Positions 1 through 5,237 of a stretch of 5,237 nt of DNA are shown in pieces. This DNA comes from an uncultured Clostridia bacterium (lineage in GTDB: Bacteria; Bacillota; Clostridia; Peptostreptococcales; Acidaminobacteraceae). The DNA is taken from the NCBI GenBank assembly GCA_945950065.1, contig CAMFGQ010000097.1:1-5237 (forward strand), read 5' to 3'. Numbering within the stretch: the stretch's first letter is position 1; every line of letters begins with the position of its first letter. The notes beneath the pieces are model-generated. The model was not told the DNA's origin. It saw nothing but the letters and a program-made list of their open reading frames with translations, and ran no database searches. The position numbers and the translations under genes are program-made.

Positions 1-13
1 CAATAAAGAAAGG

Positions 14-41
14 GTGAGTTCTAGGAACTCACTTTTTTTTT
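14..41 (+). terminator. Intrinsic terminator hairpin directly before the ClC gene
   Basis: A perfect 8-bp stem (GTGAGTTC at 14-21, GAACTCAC at 25-32) with a TAG loop is followed by nine T residues (33-41). The A/G-rich stretch at 9-13 can pair with the first Ts and lengthen the stem. This is a textbook Rho-independent terminator for plus-strand transcription. The ribosome binding site of the next gene begins right after the T-run, so no promoter fits between them. It therefore either ends an upstream transcript that partly reads through, or is an attenuator within the leader of the ClC mRNA. The sequence upstream of the window would decide. Confidence 0.88.
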
Positions 42-53
42 GGAAAGGACTCT

Positions 54-1325
54 ATGAACAAAGCTCACTCACATCAAAAACTAATTTTCGATGGCATCAT
101 CGTCGGTCTAGTTGCCGGATTTTTCACCCTGGTCTATCGCTTTCTTCTCATGAAGCTTGATGCTCTGCGGGAAGTGCTCTATGCATTAAGGGGATATCAA
201 TTTATCCTATGGATCATTCTAGCCTTTATTCTAGCCTTGTTGATTGGTCGACTCCTAAAGAAGGAACCCCTTTCTTCAGGTTCAGGTATTCCTCAAATTC
301 AAGCAGAAATCATGGGAAAAGTGGACATGAATCCCTACACTGTTCTCGTCTCAAAAATACTAGGTGGGGGAGCAGCTAACCTGATCGGCATGTCCCTTGG
401 GAGAGAGGGACCCTCCATACAAATCGGGGGAGCTGCAGGGAAGGCGATCTCCAAACTCTTTAAAAGATCAAAGGAAGAAGAGAAGATTCTAATCTCAGCA
501 GGCGCTTCTGCTGGACTTGCTGCTGCCTTTAATGCTCCTTTAGCTGGAACGCTCTTTACACTGGAAGAGATGCATAAGAAATTCTCAGCATTTCTCTTGA
601 TTCCCTCCCTGGTTGCATCGGTTACAGCAGATTTCTTTGCTAAGAACATTTTTGGCCTACAGCCAGTTTTTCGTTTTGGACTTACTGAATACTTACCTCT
701 TCGACACTATGGCTTTGTCCTTCTTTTGGGGATTGGATGTGGACTCCTTGGGGTACTTTTTAATCATGGAATTTTGTATGGGCAAGAACTGTATAAGAAA
801 ATAAAGATTCCAGCAAACTATCGTCCAGTTATCGCAACTTTAGGAACCCTTCTTGTAGGCCTAGGGGCACCTTCGCTCTTAGGGGGAGGTCATCATCTGG
901 TGGAAGCCTTACCTGAACTGGAGCAACATGTACAGCTCCTTGCGTTTCTTCTCCTGGGAAAAATGATCTTTACATGGTTTTGTTATGGAAGTGGTGCACA
1001 GGGAGGAATCTTTCTTCCTATGTTGGTTTTAGGAGCCCTCTTTGGGAGTCTGCTTCTTCATCTAGGTGGTCCCTTTGGACTGGAAGAAATCTATCTGCGT
1101 AACTTTATGATTCTGGGGATGGCAGGACTCCTTACTGCCGTTGTCCGTTCGCCTATCTTATCAATTATCTTGGTGACTGAGATGACAGGAAGTCTCTATC
1201 ATCTTTTATCTTTGTCACTTGTTGCCATTACAGCCTATCTTGTGGCTGAGATGCTGAAGAACCCACCGATTTATGTGAGTTTGTTAGAGAACATGCTCAA
1301 AGCAAGAGGAAAAGAGAATCGCTAG
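54..1325 (+). CDS. clcA: ClC-family H+/Cl- antiporter (chloride channel family protein)
   Basis: This is a 423-residue inner-membrane protein of the ClC family, which exchanges chloride for protons and in bacteria supports acid resistance and ion homeostasis. All signature motifs are present in order: GSGIP at residues 76-80 (chloride-coordinating Ser), GREGP at 116-120 with the external gating Glu118, a Glu pair at 171-172 where Glu172 matches the internal proton-transfer Glu203 of E. coli ClcA, GGIFLP at 317-322, and Tyr407 matching the chloride-coordinating Tyr445. Retention of both glutamates predicts an exchanger rather than a channel. The GSGIP/GREGP pair argues for chloride and against the fluoride-specific CLC-F branch. 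There is no C-terminal CBS domain pair, and the length fits the short bacterial form. The ATG at 54 has an AAAGGA site at 44-49, only 4 nt away. The gene stands alone on this strand. The exact subfamily name is inferred from motifs. Confidence 0.93.
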   Translation: MNKAHSHQKLIFDGIIVGLVAGFFTLVYRFLLMKLDALREVLYALRGYQFILWIILAFILALLIGRLLKKEPLSSGSGIPQIQAEIMGKVDMNPYTVLVSKILGGGAANLIGMSLGREGPSIQIGGAAGKAISKLFKRSKEEEKILISAGASAGLAAAFNAPLAGTLFTLEEMHKKFSAFLLIPSLVASVTADFFAKNIFGLQPVFRFGLTEYLPLRHYGFVLLLGIGCGLLGVLFNHGILYGQELYKKIKIPANYRPVIATLGTLLVGLGAPSLLGGGHHLVEALPELEQHVQLLAFLLLGKMIFTWFCYGSGAQGGIFLPMLVLGALFGSLLLHLGGPFGLEEIYLRNFMILGMAGLLTAVVRSPILSIILVTEMTGSLYHLLSLSLVAITAYLVAEMLKNPPIYVSLLENMLKARGKENR

Positions 1326-1346
1326 TTCCATACTTAGATACAATGG

Positions 1347-1373
1347 AAAAACGCCCCTTTATGGGGGCGTTTC
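1347..1373. terminator. Shared bidirectional terminator between the ClC gene and sodA
   Basis: A 9-bp stem, AAACGCCCC (1349-1357) with GGGGCGTTT (1364-1372), encloses a loop of about 6 nt. It lies between the convergent stops of the ClC gene (1325) and sodA (1397). Read on the minus strand the stem runs into five Ts, so it is a good terminator for sodA. On the plus strand the tail is only three Ts, so termination there should be weaker. The rest of the 71-bp gap holds nothing else recognisable. Confidence 0.82.
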
Positions 1374-1396
1374 AACATCTAAATCGAATCTATTCT

Positions 1397-2002
1397 TTAC
1401 TTATTTTCTTGGTATCGTTTCTCAACCTCATCCCAGTTCACAACATTCCACCAGTTGCTGAGGTATTCAGGGCGACGGTTTTGGTATTTCAGATAATAAG
1501 CATGCTCCCAAACATCAGCTCCCATAAGGGGGAAGTATCCATCAGATAGGGGATTGTCTTGATTGGCTGTCTTCATGACACTGAGTTTACCATCTTTGAT
1601 AACGAGCCATGCCCAACCAGAACCAAACTGTGTTTTACCTGCATTTTCAAACTCTTCTTTGAATTTATCGAAACTTTCAAAGGTTTCTTCAATGGCTTTC
1701 AGGAGTTCACCTTCAGGTTTACCTTTTCCTTCAGGTCCCATAATCTCCCAGAAAATACCATGGTTATAGTGTCCACCACCATTGTTGCGAACAGCAGCTT
1801 GAATATCAGAGGGTACATCCTGTAGATTCTTAATGATCTCTTCGATTTCCATGTCTGCGAATTTTGTTCCTTCAACTGCTTTTTTCAGATTATCAATATA
1901 AGCTTGATGATGCTTGGTATGGTGGATTTTCATTGTTTCTTCATCAATATAAGGCTCAAGTGCATTGTAGTCATATTTTAATTCAGGTAATACAAATTTC
2001 AT
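1397..2002 (-). CDS. sodA: Superoxide dismutase, manganese type (SodA)
   Basis: This 201-residue cytoplasmic enzyme of the Fe/Mn superoxide dismutase family converts superoxide to oxygen and hydrogen peroxide. It has no signal peptide. The four metal ligands are visible: His27 (in IHHTKHH), His81 (in NHGIFW), and Asp163 and His167 (in DVWEHAYY). The active-site gateway Tyr35 is also present. The metal-type markers are Gly77-His78 in the GGGH segment and Gln148 in TANQDNP, the MnSOD arrangement; iron enzymes carry the key Gln near position 69-77 instead. Manganese is therefore predicted, though cambialistic use cannot be excluded. Length is normal for the family. The ATG has an ideal AAGGAGG site (2009-2015) 6 nt upstream. 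The gene appears monocistronic, with its own upstream promoter region and a terminator at 1347-1373. Confidence 0.97.
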   Translation of the reverse strand: MKFVLPELKYDYNALEPYIDEETMKIHHTKHHQAYIDNLKKAVEGTKFADMEIEEIIKNLQDVPSDIQAAVRNNGGGHYNHGIFWEIMGPEGKGKPEGELLKAIEETFESFDKFKEEFENAGKTQFGSGWAWLVIKDGKLSVMKTANQDNPLSDGYFPLMGADVWEHAYYLKYQNRRPEYLSNWWNVVNWDEVEKRYQENK

Positions 2003-2047
2003 TTAATTCCTCCTTAGAACTTTCGTCGTTAGTCATAACTTACCCTC

Positions 2048-2071
2048 AGTTTATTAGTATAAACAAACTAA
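2048..2071 (-). promoter_or_regulatory. Probable sodA promoter -10 with overlapping dyad (putative operator)
   Basis: On the minus strand a TATACT -10-like hexamer lies at 2056-2061, about 54 nt upstream of the sodA start codon, with no good -35 at standard spacing. Two overlapping imperfect inverted repeats cover it: one spans 2048-2069 with arms AGTTT/AAACT, and the other spans 2054-2071 as TTAGT-N8-ACTAA. The TTAG...CTAA outer bases recall operators of DtxR/IdeR/MntR-type metalloregulators, which would suit a manganese SOD gene, but the match is partial and the region is AT-rich. Both promoter and operator are inference. Confidence 0.35.
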
Positions 2072-2187
2072 TCAGAATAAATTCTCAATAAATTTTCATA
2101 ATTACATCTAATTAGATCTTATTTTGCTAGATAAAAAAAGTCTTTATGATCCTAGCATCCTGTTATAGAATAGGAACTATAGAAAAC

Positions 2188-2193
2188 GAAAGG
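2188..2193 (+). promoter_or_regulatory. Candidate ribosome binding site for the signal-peptide gene
   Basis: GAAAGG is the only purine-rich Shine-Dalgarno-like site before this gene. It is 8 nt from an in-frame GTG at 2202 and 17 nt from the ATG at 2211. Spacing therefore favours the GTG, while the signal-peptide pattern (Met-Lys then a hydrophobic run) favours the ATG. Either start meets the in-frame TAA at 2217. No comparable site precedes any later in-frame codon in the signal-peptide region. Confidence 0.4.
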
Positions 2194-2210
2194 TTCAATA
2201 AGTGATTATC

Positions 2211-2963
2211 ATGAAATAATCAATCATCATCCTACTTCTGCTTTGCCTTCTGCTTCCCTTACCCAGTTTTGCTGCAGACAAGCAGTACAAAGTACCTGAG
2301 ATTGACCTGACCATCTCTTTTCCCGAAGAGTATGTAGTCATCTCTAGGGAAAGTGATCTGCAGGATCCTTCCATCCAAGAGCTACAGCTCAATGTGGACA
2401 CGCTTCTTGACCATTATGTTGCTAGCAATATTTATCTCAATGCAATCCCTCTTCATAAAGAGCATGAGATTGTCGTGAACATTATGAAAGATGAATCCTT
2501 CAAAGAAGTTGGTAAGTTTAACAAATTGCCCAAAACCACCTTTGATCTGCTTTTTGAAGAAATCAAAAAACAGGGGGATCTGCAATCCACCGTGTATAAA
2601 GGTTATGAGCTCTATGAAAAAGGGGACCTGACCTTTATGGTCATGGAGACAGAACCCAGACAATATCAAAACATTCAAATTACCACCTTGCAATACTACA
2701 CACTATACGAGGATACTGCCTATAACTTTAATCTCCATTCTTTTGTGGATGGCATAACTCCTGCCATGAAGACCACCATGAAATCCATCATTGATTCCGT
2801 ATCCATTGGAGATGAAGTCACGGAGCCCGTAGCAGGAAAGAGCACCGCCTACCGCCTAGGAGAGACCCTAGGAAAAATACTGGGTCTTCTGCTCATTGTG
2901 GCACTGATTGCTGGGGTGGTATACTTTATCCGTAAAAAGAAGAAAGACCCTGATGTTTTATAA
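2211..2963 (+). CDS. Secreted, C-terminally membrane-anchored protein of unknown function, interrupted by TAA at codon 3
   Basis: The reading frame from ATG 2211 has 250 sense positions, except that codon 3 is TAA (2217-2219). Ignoring that stop, it gives a classic signal peptide: Met-Lys-(stop), then SIIILLLLCLLLPLPSFA, with a likely signal peptidase I site after residue 21 or 22. An extracellular domain of about 195 residues follows. A single membrane helix (about 223-240) and a basic stop-transfer run with four lysines (242-245) come last, so the protein should be outside the cell, anchored by its C-terminus. There is no lipobox. The domain, ending near DGITPAMKTTMKSIIDSVSI, resembles PsbP/DcrB-like (DUF1795-type) secreted domains of Bacillota; that is a weak pattern judgement. 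The body shows no other stop or frameshift. The next standard start in frame is GTG 2394, which would yield a 189-residue protein without a signal peptide; automated callers may choose it. A single A-to-T change (AAA to TAA) explains the break, so this is a recent nonsense allele, a sequence error, or an unusual start. Confidence 0.72.
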
Positions 2964-2976
2964 GAAAACTTCTTGA

Positions 2977-3009
2977 AAAAGACGCCTCTCTTTACGAGAA
3001 GCGTCTTTT
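2977..3009. terminator. Shared bidirectional terminator between convergent genes
   Basis: AAAAGACGC (2977-2985) pairs with GCGTCTTTT (3001-3009). The stem continues after one C/A mismatch with TCTC (2987-2990) pairing GAGA (2996-2999) around a 5-nt loop. The stem ends in four Ts on the plus strand and five on the minus strand. It lies 13 nt after the stop of the membrane-anchored protein gene and 15 nt after the stop of the minus-strand hydrolase gene, so it probably ends both transcripts. Confidence 0.87.
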
Positions 3010-3024
3010 ACCTTTGACTCCTAA

Positions 3025-3579
3025 CTATTTAACTAGGTTAGAGATTTCTTTAAAGTTCTCAACGCCACTATAGCGCTGCAGATCAAAGAGAATGGTCTCT
3101 GTAGGAAGAACATCCGCACCTAGGCTTCGTAGATTAGCAAGTGCTGCCTCCTTGTGGGATTGTTGTCTTGAACTGACAGCATCACTGGCAATGACTACTT
3201 GCATGCCCATGGCCAGAAGATCTCTTGCTGTCTGATAGACACAGACATGGGCTTCAATTCCCCCTATGACAAACTGGGTCTTGCCCTGATCAATGAGCTG
3301 TAGGATCTCTTCACGTAAGTCATCCATCAGTGAGAAACTCATCTTTTCATGTAGTTCTTCTTCAGAGAAATGCTCTGCAAGCTCCTCAATGGTTTTTCCC
3401 AGGCCTCTGGGATACTGCTCAGAAATCAATCGTTTCACTCCTAAGAGCTCTGTACCCTGGAGGAGGATACGATTGTTCCTCATGACCTCTTCTTTTTCAG
3501 CCATAACAGGAAGCAAGCGCTCCTGAACATCAATCAACATATACACTGCTTTATCCCGATCAAGTCGTTTTATTATCAT
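3025..3579 (-). CDS. Isochorismatase-like cysteine hydrolase family protein
   Basis: This 184-residue soluble alpha/beta hydrolase belongs to the isochorismatase-like (cysteine hydrolase) superfamily. The catalytic triad is visible: Asp17 in LIDVQ, Lys79 in the HEKMSFS segment, and Cys113 in GGIEAHVCV, where the GIEAHVC stretch carries the cis-peptide and nucleophile. The SEQYPRGLGKTIEEL segment (53-67), the ASDAVSSR segment (131-138) and a C-terminal F-x-x-ISNLVK ending place it in the YcaC/ISOC1-like branch of about 180-200 residues, whose substrates are mostly unknown. It is not a siderophore isochorismatase, since no carrier-protein domain or siderophore genes are present. An AAAGGAG site (3587-3593) lies 7 nt before the ATG. 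It follows the EamA transporter by 47 nt on the same strand with no intrinsic terminator between, so the two are probably co-transcribed. A role in cleaving a small amide or ester linked to the transporter is speculation. Confidence 0.92.
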   Translation of the reverse strand: MIIKRLDRDKAVYMLIDVQERLLPVMAEKEEVMRNNRILLQGTELLGVKRLISEQYPRGLGKTIEELAEHFSEEELHEKMSFSLMDDLREEILQLIDQGKTQFVIGGIEAHVCVYQTARDLLAMGMQVVIASDAVSSRQQSHKEAALANLRSLGADVLPTETILFDLQRYSGVENFKEISNLVK

Positions 3580-3626
3580 GCTTAGACTCCTTTCACTTTC
3601 TGACTTATACCCAATCCAGGGTAGGA

Positions 3627-4514
3627 TTATTGTTTATTGGCGATGAAGACCCCCATAAGGATTAGTGCTGCAGCAAACCACTGTAGGGGATAGAGGACTT
3701 CACCAAGAATCAGAACACCCGCCACAACTGTGGTTAAGGTTGAAAGTCCACTAAAAGATGCAGCCACTGTGGGTCCAACCAGACCAATGGAAGTTGCACT
3801 CATCAGAAAGGCAATGTTGCTGGAGAGAAGAGACAGGTATAGAAGCGAAATCAAGAAATCACGATTTCTAAGAGGTAGTAGTAGAAATCCCTCAAGATTC
3901 CCTTCTAGCAGACTTTCTCCCAAAGCAAGTGGAAAGAAAAATAACGCACCACAGAGCATCATCATAAAGGTCTTTTCGTAAGGATTAAATGTTGTCAGTT
4001 TACGTTGCAAAATCGCATAGAAGCTATAGGTAGCAACCGCCCCAAAAAGCATCAAATAGCCTGAAAGAGAAAACTCCGCCTGTCCGCTTTTAGAGAGCAC
4101 CATAAGAATGACTCCAAATGTAGACAGGACAATCCCAACCATTTGTTTTTTTCTAGGATACTCTTTTAAAAGCAGGCTAGAGAGGATCATAATCAGAATG
4201 GGAATGGTACTAATGATAACGCCTGATTCTGAAGCGGAGGTGTATTTGATTCCTAAATTTTCAAATGAAAAATAGAGAATAGGAACCAGAAATCCTATGA
4301 TAAAGAGAGGTTTGCTCTCTTTAAAAACAATGTTTATGGGTAAAGAAAAAACCTTGCTGATCACAAAGAAACTCAGGAAAGCTAAAAGAAAGCGCCAGCC
4401 AAGAAGACTGAGTACGCTTACTGTTCCAGTAATGCTCTTCGTAAAGAGAAAGCTAAAGCCAAATATAAGAGATGTGCTTGCTGAAAGCAATAATCCTTTT
4501 CGTAAATCTGTCAT
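3627..4514 (-). CDS. EamA/DMT-superfamily transporter
   Basis: This 295-residue polytopic membrane protein of the drug/metabolite transporter superfamily has two tandem EamA repeats (about residues 7-140 and 152-291) and about ten hydrophobic helices, the usual size for this family. Typical features are the LGWRF segment (38-42) in the first repeat, the repeat-ending LLLKEYPRKKQMVGIVL stretch (115-130), and its counterpart LILGEVLYPLQWFAAALI (268-285). Members export amino acids, metabolites or drugs; the substrate cannot be read from sequence. A GTG at 4520 could extend the protein by two residues, but that GTG is part of the Shine-Dalgarno sequence, so the ATG at 4514 is preferred. It appears to be the first gene of a two-gene unit with the downstream hydrolase and has its own extended -10 promoter at 4539-4547. 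Confidence 0.92.
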   Translation of the reverse strand: MTDLRKGLLLSASTSLIFGFSFLFTKSITGTVSVLSLLGWRFLLAFLSFFVISKVFSLPINIVFKESKPLFIIGFLVPILYFSFENLGIKYTSASESGVIISTIPILIMILSSLLLKEYPRKKQMVGIVLSTFGVILMVLSKSGQAEFSLSGYLMLFGAVATYSFYAILQRKLTTFNPYEKTFMMMLCGALFFFPLALGESLLEGNLEGFLLLPLRNRDFLISLLYLSLLSSNIAFLMSATSIGLVGPTVAASFSGLSTLTTVVAGVLILGEVLYPLQWFAAALILMGVFIANKQ

Positions 4515-4519
4515 GTACA

Positions 4520-4528
4520 CTCCTTTTT
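4520..4528 (-). promoter_or_regulatory. Ribosome binding site deciding the EamA transporter start
   Basis: On the minus strand AAAAAGGAG occupies 4528-4520, and its last G is also the first base of the in-frame GTG at 4520. A start codon cannot sit inside its own Shine-Dalgarno site, so the ATG at 4514, five bases further on, is the likely start. Confidence 0.8.
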
Positions 4529-4538
4529 AACTCCTTGG

Positions 4539-4547
4539 ATTATAACA
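4539..4547 (-). promoter_or_regulatory. Extended -10 promoter for the transporter-hydrolase unit
   Basis: The minus strand reads TGTTATAAT, which is a consensus TATAAT hexamer (4539-4544) with the TGn extension. Nothing resembling TTGACA stands at 16-18 bp spacing, which is tolerated for extended -10 promoters. The transcript would start near 4532, giving a leader of roughly 18 nt that still includes the ribosome binding site. Confidence 0.65.
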
Positions 4548-4577
4548 GATATGATTCATAGTGGCTATGGCGGAATA

Positions 4578-4586
4578 TGGTATACT
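4578..4586 (+). promoter_or_regulatory. Extended -10 promoter for miaB
   Basis: TGGTATACT is an extended -10 element (TGn plus TATACT, 4581-4586) without a recognisable -35. The predicted transcript start near 4592 lies after the in-frame ATG at 4567 and just before the Shine-Dalgarno site at 4597. This supports the TTG at 4609 as the miaB start. It is divergent from the promoter at 4539-4547, with the two -10 hexamers about 37 bp apart. Confidence 0.55.
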
Positions 4587-4596
4587 TATTGAGTAT

Positions 4597-4604
4597 GAGG
4601 AGGT
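4597..4604 (+). promoter_or_regulatory. Ribosome binding site deciding the TTG start of miaB
   Basis: GAGGAGGT is a near-perfect match to the anti-Shine-Dalgarno sequence and ends 4 nt before TTG 4609. The alternative in-frame ATG at 4567 and GTG at 4561 have no purine-rich site upstream. Confidence 0.8.
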
Positions 4605-4608
4605 ACCT

Positions 4609-5237
4609 TTGAAAGTACTGTTTATAGAAAATAAAGAAATTCAAGATGCACTTCAAAAAGTAAAGCATCTAGCAGAAGAATATAGAAAAGAACAGGGGAA
4701 AAACCCCACCTATCATCTCCATACCTTTGGATGTCAGATGAACGATCATGATAGCGAGCGCATTGCTGGTGTCCTGGAGAGTATGGGATATGAAGAAACT
4801 CCTGATGAAAAGGATGCTTCAGTGATTCTACTCAACACCTGTGCCATACGAGAAAATGCCGAACAGAAAGTCTTCGGTTTTTTAGGACGCCTAAAGCATC
4901 TAAAAGCCAAAGGTACACTGATTGGTGTCTGTGGTTGCATGGCACAACAAGAGCATATCCGCAAAAAAATCCGCCAGAGTTTTCCGCAGGTGGATATGGT
5001 TTTTGGTACCCACAATTATGCTAAGCTTCCCCTCTATCTCATAAAAGCCTTAGAAGGGGAGAAGAGTGTAGAGATTCTGGAGGACTCAGAGGAGATTTTG
5101 GAGGGAATGCCTGCTATACGCAGCAACATGATCTCAACCTTTGTCAACATTATGGAGGGATGCAACAACTTCTGCACCTACTGCATCGTTCCCTATACTA
5201 GAGGGCGTGAGAAGAGTCGAGCAGCTGAGGATATTGT
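4609..5237 (+). CDS. miaB: tRNA-2-methylthio-N6-dimethylallyladenosine synthase MiaB (5' part, cut by window edge)
   Basis: The first 209 codons of a radical-SAM methylthiotransferase are present. MiaB adds a methylthio group to N6-isopentenyladenosine at position 37 of tRNAs reading UNN codons, after MiaA has added the isopentenyl group. The N-terminal UPF0004 domain shows its three cluster-binding cysteines: Cys42 (HTFGCQMN), Cys78 (NTCAIREN) and Cys110 (GVCGCMAQ). The radical-SAM cluster motif CNNFCTYC follows at 185-192 (Cys185, Cys189, Cys192), then IVPYTRGREKSR, a stretch highly conserved in MiaB. The GCQMN motif favours MiaB over the relatives RimO and MtaB. About 35 residues precede that motif more than in E. 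coli MiaB, as is common in Bacillota. The start is TTG, chosen from the ribosome binding site and promoter; an in-frame ATG at 4567 would add 14 residues. The remainder, including most of the radical-SAM domain and the TRAM domain, lies beyond the window. Confidence 0.95.
   Translation, partial: MKVLFIENKEIQDALQKVKHLAEEYRKEQGKNPTYHLHTFGCQMNDHDSERIAGVLESMGYEETPDEKDASVILLNTCAIRENAEQKVFGFLGRLKHLKAKGTLIGVCGCMAQQEHIRKKIRQSFPQVDMVFGTHNYAKLPLYLIKALEGEKSVEILEDSEEILEGMPAIRSNMISTFVNIMEGCNNFCTYCIVPYTRGREKSRAAEDI

Noticed and set aside
14..53. Fluoride riboswitch expression platform before the ClC gene
   Set aside because: The protein has the chloride-type GSGIP and GREGP motifs and the aptamer would lie outside the window; there is no sequence evidence for it here.
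335..649. Minus-strand open frame of 104 codons inside the ClC gene
   Set aside because: It lies wholly antisense to a well-supported ClC gene covering conserved motifs, has no recognisable domain, and is explained as a shadow frame.
1559..1825. Plus-strand open frames opposite sodA (also 1343-1549, 1563-1769 and 1864-2091)
   Set aside because: They are antisense to sodA or run across its terminator or promoter region, have no convincing ribosome binding site and resemble no family.
2106..2117. Perfect 12-bp palindrome ATCTAATTAGAT in the divergent region between sodA and the signal-peptide gene
   Set aside because: It is AT-rich, stands alone, and is not clearly placed relative to a promoter; such palindromes arise by chance in this composition.
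2124..2150. Possible plus-strand promoter TTGCTA / TATGAT for the signal-peptide gene
   Set aside because: The spacer is only 15 bp and several other TATAGA-like hexamers (2164-2169, 2178-2183) are equally plausible, so no single promoter can be supported.
2195..2693. Minus-strand open frames (2195-2401 and 2382-2693) opposite the signal-peptide gene
   Set aside because: The plus-strand frame has a signal peptide, coherent domain and membrane anchor, so the opposite frames are shadows.
4746..5015. Minus-strand open frame of 89 codons within miaB
   Set aside because: It is antisense to the conserved cysteine motifs of miaB and has no independent support.

Overview
The window looks like chromosomal DNA of a low-to-moderate GC member of the Bacillota, most likely a clostridial lineage. 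The evidence is strong AGGAGG-type ribosome binding sites, TTG and GTG codons competing as starts, extended -10 promoters, short intrinsic terminators between genes, and protein sequences of Bacillota character. A superoxide dismutase suggests an aerotolerant organism, or one that meets oxygen. I see no IS element, CRISPR array, tRNA, rRNA or phage gene; this is mostly ordinary housekeeping sequence.

Layout: a terminator-like hairpin (14-41) sits directly in front of a ClC-type H+/Cl- antiporter gene (54-1325, +). This gene converges on sodA (1397-2002, -), a manganese-type superoxide dismutase, and a hairpin at 1347-1373 separates the two. A roughly 200-bp AT-rich divergent region follows, with a dyad over the probable sodA promoter. 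Next comes a gene for a secreted, C-terminally membrane-anchored protein of unknown function (2211-2963, +). Its signal peptide is intact except that codon 3 reads TAA, so the gene appears interrupted at its very start. It converges on a two-gene minus-strand unit across another shared hairpin (2977-3009). That unit is an EamA/DMT-family membrane transporter (3627-4514) followed 47 nt later by an isochorismatase-like cysteine hydrolase (3025-3579). Divergent from the transporter, and cut off by the right edge, is miaB (4609 onward, +), encoding the radical-SAM tRNA methylthiotransferase. It starts at a TTG behind a strong Shine-Dalgarno site.

The genes do not form one pathway. The only probable operon is transporter plus hydrolase, where co-export or detoxification of a small metabolite is possible but unproven. 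The points most worth a second look are the TAA at codon 3 of the signal-peptide gene, the terminator hairpin that leaves no room for a promoter before the ClC gene, and the dyad overlapping the sodA promoter. I found no convincing new multi-gene system.
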